A DNA stretch of 64,000 nucleotides from Anagrus nilaparvatae (Eukaryota; Arthropoda; Insecta; Hymenoptera; Mymaridae). Of this stretch, positions 59,401 to 64,000 are shown piece after piece. Both the position numbers and the translations under genes were made by a program. Every line of letters starts with the position of its first letter. The stretch's first letter is position 1. The DNA lies in contig JAKSXM010000014.1 of the NCBI GenBank assembly GCA_022575985.1, positions 24,304,001 through 24,368,000 on the forward strand. The letters are read 5' to 3'. The notes beneath the pieces are model-generated. The model ran no database searches, was not told the DNA's origin, and worked only from the letters and a program-made list of their open reading frames with translations.

Positions 59401-59414
59401 TCGCTCTGCTATCA
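59401..59414 (-). promoter_or_regulatory. Primer-binding site of the copia element
   Basis: On the element strand TGATAGCAGAGCGA follows the 5' LTR end (..CTACA) without spacer. It resembles the TGGTAGCAGAG class complementary to the 3' end of initiator tRNA-Met, with one mismatch near the start. The tRNA assignment is from memory of the family, not from a match in this window. Confidence 0.65.
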
Positions 59415-59679
59415 TGTAGGAAATCCAGTAAAGGGAATTATGGGTGACTTCAATAATAACACTTTGACTTATGTTTAACCTCTTATACTCTTTATTTCAT
59501 ATATATACGTCCACTCTTAATTAATGCTCTTACAAGACTGACACATGCCCGCGCCTAATCCAAGAGTCCTTTCGGTGATTCACATTATACATATATTATA
59601 CAGGGCCTCATGGACTATGGATATATATATATATATATATACGCATGTGTATATTTATTTGACAAAGCTACTCTTAACA
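59415..59679 (-). repeat. Copia 5' LTR
   Basis: 265 bp, offset 6,604 bp from the 3' LTR and identical by eye. Unexpectedly, it is followed on the right not by a target duplication but by element-internal sequence (59680-59851). Confidence 0.9.
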
Positions 59680-59851
59680 CTCCCTCCCTTTGTTAAAATA
59701 AATTGTTACATAAATTATTTATCATATAATACTATATGCATGCAATTGAAAAAAAAATATTTTAGGTTATCTGCAAATATTCTAAATGCCAAGATTAATT
59801 GCAATAGGAATTTAATTGGTTGGTGTAGGTAGAGTTTCTTTTGAGGTATCA
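59680..59851 (-). repeat. Extra 172-bp copia internal fragment
   Basis: Matches 53076-53246 (PPT and the 3' non-coding region of the element). It then joins, over a short A-rich microhomology at GGTATC/AAAAAATC, to a copy of the sequence starting at 51045. This is the breakpoint of the 8.8-kb repeat structure. Confidence 0.88.
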
Positions 59852-61617
59852 AAAAATCATTTTATATATTGCTAGTCTTTTCGTGCGAATATTATTTATT
59901 AAGAATTATGAGAAAATTGTGTAAATTTTTTATTTTTATTATTACTTTTTTTTTTGAATGAGGGTTAAAAAAATTTAATAAATTTTTTTTATTATGAGTA
60001 GGTATTTTGAATATTATACCAAACCTCACTTCAAAAATAAGTTCAAGTTCATGTAAAATTTAATAATGATTTTTTTGTTGATAATCCTTCTTTTTGTAAT
60101 ATTTTAGTGGCAGATTACTATAGAGTCTAAATTTTATTGCAGAATTAAATTTTAAAAACCTTTTTATTTTTTTGAAAAGTAATATTTTAAATCAGAAAAA
60201 TGTAAGCAATTTTTATATTATCAGCCCGAGAATGTTACTCTTTGCCTTTCTAAGGCCCTTTAAAGGAGTTCAGAGATAATGACAGTTTTTAAAAAGTTTT
60301 TAAGGGCAAGAAGGGTGCTCCCAAATTTGAAAGGTTTTTTTCCACAATTGAAATTTTAAAAAGCGCCAACCTCTCCATTAAATTAAATTTCGATCGTTCT
60401 GCTTTGGAAATCGTTTTACACTAAAATATCTCGAAAACAAAGCAAAATAACGAAAAATGTTTCATATAAAAGTGGTCAGAGTTGAAAGGGGCCTTATGAT
60501 AGGGAAAATTAGATTTGGGCTTTATAGCCCCATTGGATCCAGCAGAACCCAACTTATTAATTTTAAATAGAAAGTATACTTTTTTATTTCAAATTCAGAT
60601 TCTGCAGAAAATTTTAGGTTCAGATACTATTTTAGCTAAAAAAAATGTAAGGCCCATTTTTTAGACTTAAAAAAGTTTTTTTACGGCTCTACATGAAGAT
60701 TTTTTTGGTAGGTACTACCATTTTTATTCTAAGTTTGTTGTAGTGGAAGACTGATAGTGATTATTTGAGCTTTTGGGTCCAACAAAACTTAATGTGCCCA
60801 TTTGGACTTTTTTTTTTAATCCTAAAATGAGAATAAAAAATATATTTTTGGTAGTTATTACCAATTTTATTCTAAGTTTTTTGTGGTGGAAGACTGTTAG
60901 TAATTATTTGAGATTTTGGGCCTTAGAAACCTATTCTGTATCCACTATTAACATTGCCCGGAAACAACGGCCCCAAGAGGCCCATTTAGGTCTGTGGAAC
61001 CCAAAATCTCAAATAATCTCTAACATTCTTTCACAACAACAAACTTAGAATAAAAATGGAAGTACCTACCAATAGCTTTTTCATTTTGAGATTTCGGGTC
61101 CTACAGACCATAATGGGCCTAATTGAACTCTTTTTAAAGTTCAAAATGAGAATAAAAAAGATGTTTTTTTTTGAGGATTTTTTTGATAGTTACTACAAAT
61201 TTTATTCTAAGTTTATTTTAGTAAAAGACTTTTCGTGATTCTTTAATATTTACGACACCACGAAAACACAGATTCAAATTTTTTAAAAAGACTGAAACAT
61301 CAAAAAACAACCTAAGAAATTCAAAGAAACTGAGCACCATCGTACTATTCTTCTATAATGTCAGCAGTGTTAGAGGGAGACTTAAATTAAATTCCATGAA
61401 ACTAAACTTATGTGGATTCCATGATATACCAGATATAATGTTGATTACTGAAATCTGGCTCCACTCAGGGATACATAACGCAGAATTACAGCTACGTAAT
61501 ATAATATTATAAGAAACGACAGATACAATTTATAAACATCATCAAATGCCAAAGATGGAGGAGTTATGGTACCTATAAAATCTAAAAATCAAAGATTAAT
61601 TTCAAAATCATTAATAT
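59852..61617 (+). repeat. Right copy of 1,766-bp duplicated LINE/repeat block
   Basis: Copy of 51045-52810, offset 8,807 bp, no difference noticed by eye. Ends with AATAT immediately before the solo LTR. Confidence 0.9.
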
Positions 61618-61882
61618 TGTAGGAAATCCAGTAAAGGGAATTATGGGTGACTTCAATAATAACACTTTGACTTATGTTTAACCTCTTATACTCTTTATTT
61701 CATATATATACGTCCACTCTTAATTAATGCTCTTACAAGACTGACACATGCCCGCGCCTAATCCAAGAGTCCTTTCGGTGATTCACATTATACATATATT
61801 ATACAGGGCCTCATGGACTATGGATATATATATATATATATATACGCATGTGTATATTTATTTGACAAAGCTACTCTTAACA
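61618..61882 (-). repeat. Solo copia LTR with target-site duplication AATAT
   Basis: Complete 265-bp LTR flanked by AATAT on both sides (61613-61617 and 61883-61887). The LINE endonuclease reading resumes right after it. A solo LTR arises by recombination between the two LTRs of a full insertion; the site is the same as that of the full element at 52811. Confidence 0.92.
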
Positions 61883-63344
61883 AATATAAACACATCTAAC
61901 ACAACTGGTGTTATCATATTTCCCTCCAATCTCTAAATTGGAATCTTACATTAATTATTCAACATTTTTAGATGAGTATAATTCCTATCCAGATCATACA
62001 TTTATGCTATTAGGAGACTTCAATTTTCCACAAATAACATGCCACAACGATAACAACTGTATCTCTTATTCATATAATAGTAATAGTCAACAATTGGCAA
62101 GACAAGCAGCAAACAACTGTGTGAAATTTTTTCTTTATTGGACCTAGAACAACAGCATCCAATATTAGCACCAAAAATATATAGCCTTGACCTTCTATTC
62201 GCTACAAAAGGTGTAACAACATACCTCCACTCTTTAGATGTTTTAGAACCTGTTGATAAGCCTCGTCATTACTTTGCTTCATTTAAGGTCAATAACATTT
62301 AAACTGGTTTGATATTATTAATTTAAATTATTATAGTTACGACGATTGTCTTCATTTATTTTATTTGTGTATTGATGAACTTTTTTCCTTGGCTGTTCCT
62401 AAGTTCATGATACGAGGACAGACGTTTCCATCATGGTGCAGTAAAGACTTGATAAAAAATATCAAAAATAAAAAAAGACTCTAGATGCTCTAGAAGGCTA
62501 CGGGTGATCCAGACATCCGTACAGAGTTTAAAAAGTATAGGGCGATTTGTCTAAGACAAGCACGTCTATTCTGCCACTTTTATATTACCAGTCTGGAGGG
62601 TTCCTTCAGAAGAAATCCTAGAGCTTTCTGGTCCTATTTCCAAAACCTCAAAAAAGATCAGGCCTCTCCAAGTTTCATGTTTTTAAATAATGACAATGCT
62701 AATTTCCCTGAAAATATTTCCAATCTTTTTGCTAAATTTTTTCAATCAGTATTCAAACCTCCAGCCAATCCCCCCTTACAATTTAATATCAATTATATTC
62801 CTAATCCAATGTTTACATCCTTCGACTTCACTATTGAAAATCTTCAGAAGGCGTTCTCCAGACTGGGCAAGTCTCTGACGAAATGCCTGAGGTCATTATA
62901 AAATTATGCTCCTCATCCCTTGACCTATCTATATTTTTCCTCTTTAAATTTTCTCTTAACTTAGGGTACTTTCCCTTCGCATGAGAACAGGCTTTCATTC
63001 TTCCTATCCATAAAGGAGGAGACAAAAGTGATATTTCTAACTATACAGGGGTTACTATCATTAGTGGATTAGCTAAACTCTTTGACCTAATAATCTACCT
63101 TATAATGTATAATAAAGTATATACTTTCCTATCTCCTCTTCAGCATGGTAGGGTAGATAAAGGGTACATCGGCGGAGACGGGATTATTTTGTTTTTCCAA
63201 AGGTGTAACGTAATCAATAGTAAGTGGTATCCAAACCGATGTCATATACTATGATTTCTCCAAAGCCTTTGATTTGGTAGACCACAGACTACTATTTGAC
63301 AAAATGCATAATTTAGGAATTAGGGGGTAGGCCCTAACATTGCT

Positions 63345-63605
63345 TATCTCAGGGTGTCTACATATCTGAGAAAATAAGTTTCCCTGTGTTTTCCGGGTTT
63401 TTCCAGGGTGAAAATGAAAAATTTCCAGGTTTAATTTTAGAAGTAATTTATCATTATTAATTTAAATTAAATATAATTTCTATATTACGAGTAATTCTTA
63501 GCAAAATTGAAGGGAAGCGGAGTTCTGAAATTTTGAAAAAAACGATTAAATACACAGAAAATTCCAGCCTGTACTTTTGATTTAATTTTCGCATGCTCTA
63601 AGTAA
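63345..63605. mobile_element. Unidentified insertion inside the LINE RT domain
   Basis: LINE RT homology breaks after KMHNLGIRG and resumes before the IKTQRTLRVLFKG-like text. The intervening DNA begins near CAGGGTGTCTACATATCTG and has TTTCCGGGTTTTTCCAGGG and ATTTCCAGGTTTAATTTTAG. It looks like a short non-autonomous element, but its inverted ends and target duplication could not be fixed. Confidence 0.45.
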
Positions 63606-64000
63606 AACCCATGATTCACATATGTGAAATATATAAAACACAAAGGACTTTAAGGGTTTTATTCAAGGGTACACAATCAAATACTTTTTATCCCACCTTA
63701 GGAGTGGTCCAGGGATCTCACACAGGCCCTCTTTTATTTCTTTTCTTTATCAATGACATCTACCATTCAATAAAATTAAATCCTCTCCCAAATTTTAGTT
63801 TTCTATGTTCAATTATGACTTAATTTTTAAATTTTGCCATTTTTACGAAATTCTTTTAAAGGTTATCAAAATTTAAATGCCCATATGAAATTGCCCAAAA
63901 AATTCATATTTGCAGTCAAATTTTTACACAGTCGACAAAATTGTAAATAATTATTTTCACGCGCGTGCGTAGTCCAATCAATATTTGAACCCCGTAATCA

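Larger units (their letters stand above)
57537..59414 (-). other. Long 5' leader of the copia element
   Basis: 1,878 bp between the 5' LTR and the gag start; no ORF. Contains an uninterrupted 20+ bp A-run (element strand) touching the gag ATG, a set of degenerate short direct repeats at 57805-57895 (plus strand units like AATGCCTCTTAATAAACCTC), and AT dinucleotide runs near 58550-58590. Leaders in copia elements are usually short. Confidence 0.7.
52811..59679 (-). mobile_element. Ty1/copia LTR retrotransposon, 6,869 bp, defective
   Basis: Element reads on the minus strand. 5' LTR 59415-59679, 3' LTR 52811-53075 (265 bp each, 5'-TGTTAAGAG ... TTCCTACA-3'). The primer-binding site abuts the 5' LTR and a purine tract abuts the 3' LTR. 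Order: gag, protease (ADSGATEHF), integrase, RT, RNase H, diagnostic of copia. Gag contains a nonsense codon, a frameshift and a 25-bp duplication; integrase lacks most of its core; integrase and RT are out of frame. Target duplication AATAT is visible only on the left (52806-52810), because the right side runs into more element sequence. Confidence 0.93.
61277..63835 (+). mobile_element. Jockey-clade LINE remnant interrupted by a solo LTR and a second insertion
   Basis: Before the LTR: endonuclease start (MLITEIWLHSGIHNAEL, KDGGVMVPIKSK). After it, from 61883: endonuclease continuation (VIIFP, YSTFLDEYNSY, FMLLGDFNFPQI), then a linker and RT region (SFRRNPRAFWSYFQNLKK, FAKFFQSVF, ILPIHKGGDKSDISNYTGV, LYDFSKAFDLVDHRLL, VVQGSHTGPLLFLFFINDI). 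Many stops and frameshifts; the usual (Y/F)ADD catalytic box is not readable after 63780. Dead copy. An unrelated segment splits the RT domain at about 63345-63605. Confidence 0.85.

Overview
The window looks like AT-rich insect nuclear DNA. Coding genes have spliceosomal introns with GT..AG junctions. An R1-clade LINE remnant, a Jockey-like LINE remnant, a Ty1/copia LTR retrotransposon and many foldback repeats fill the rest. Strong AT bias plus MATH-BTB (SPOP-like) paralogues would fit a parasitoid wasp (Hymenoptera), but no marker here proves the order.

Layout. 0.4-1.4 kb: an intronless-ORF MATH-BTB gene (+). 2.1-3.6 kb: two foldback repeats. 6.5-25.1 kb: a complete 14-coding-exon gene (-) that I could splice phase-perfectly into 927 codons. 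It is the AREL1-type HECT E3 ubiquitin ligase (filamin-like repeat plus HECT, catalytic Cys894, whose codon is split by the last intron). Inside its 4.2-kb fourth intron, on the opposite strand, lie (i) a TAA-flanked inverted-repeat transposon carrying a dead fragment of the pyruvate dehydrogenase E2 gene with one intron still in place, (ii) a compact TATA promoter with two CACGTG boxes, and (iii) a second MATH-BTB gene with two non-coding 5' exons.

25-50 kb is almost gene-free. It holds an R1-clade LINE remnant lacking its RT (30.3-32.2 kb), degenerate dispersed repeats, tandem repeats, and two large palindromes (39.2-42.0 and 45.8-47.3 kb). A CpG-rich patch with a TATA-like box and a good splice donor on the minus strand near 50.7 kb may be a distal first exon, perhaps of AREL1.

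51-64 kb: a 6.87-kb Ty1/copia element (minus orientation; 265-bp LTRs, PPT and PBS recognisable) sits in the endonuclease region of a Jockey-like LINE. RT/RNase H is open, but gag is broken and the integrase core is deleted. The same insertion site appears a second time 8,807 bp further right, there as a solo LTR with its AATAT target duplication, followed by the rest of the LINE. Either this is a very recent tandem duplication, or the assembly has laid the full-length and solo-LTR alleles end to end.

No tRNA, rRNA or CRISPR array was recognised.
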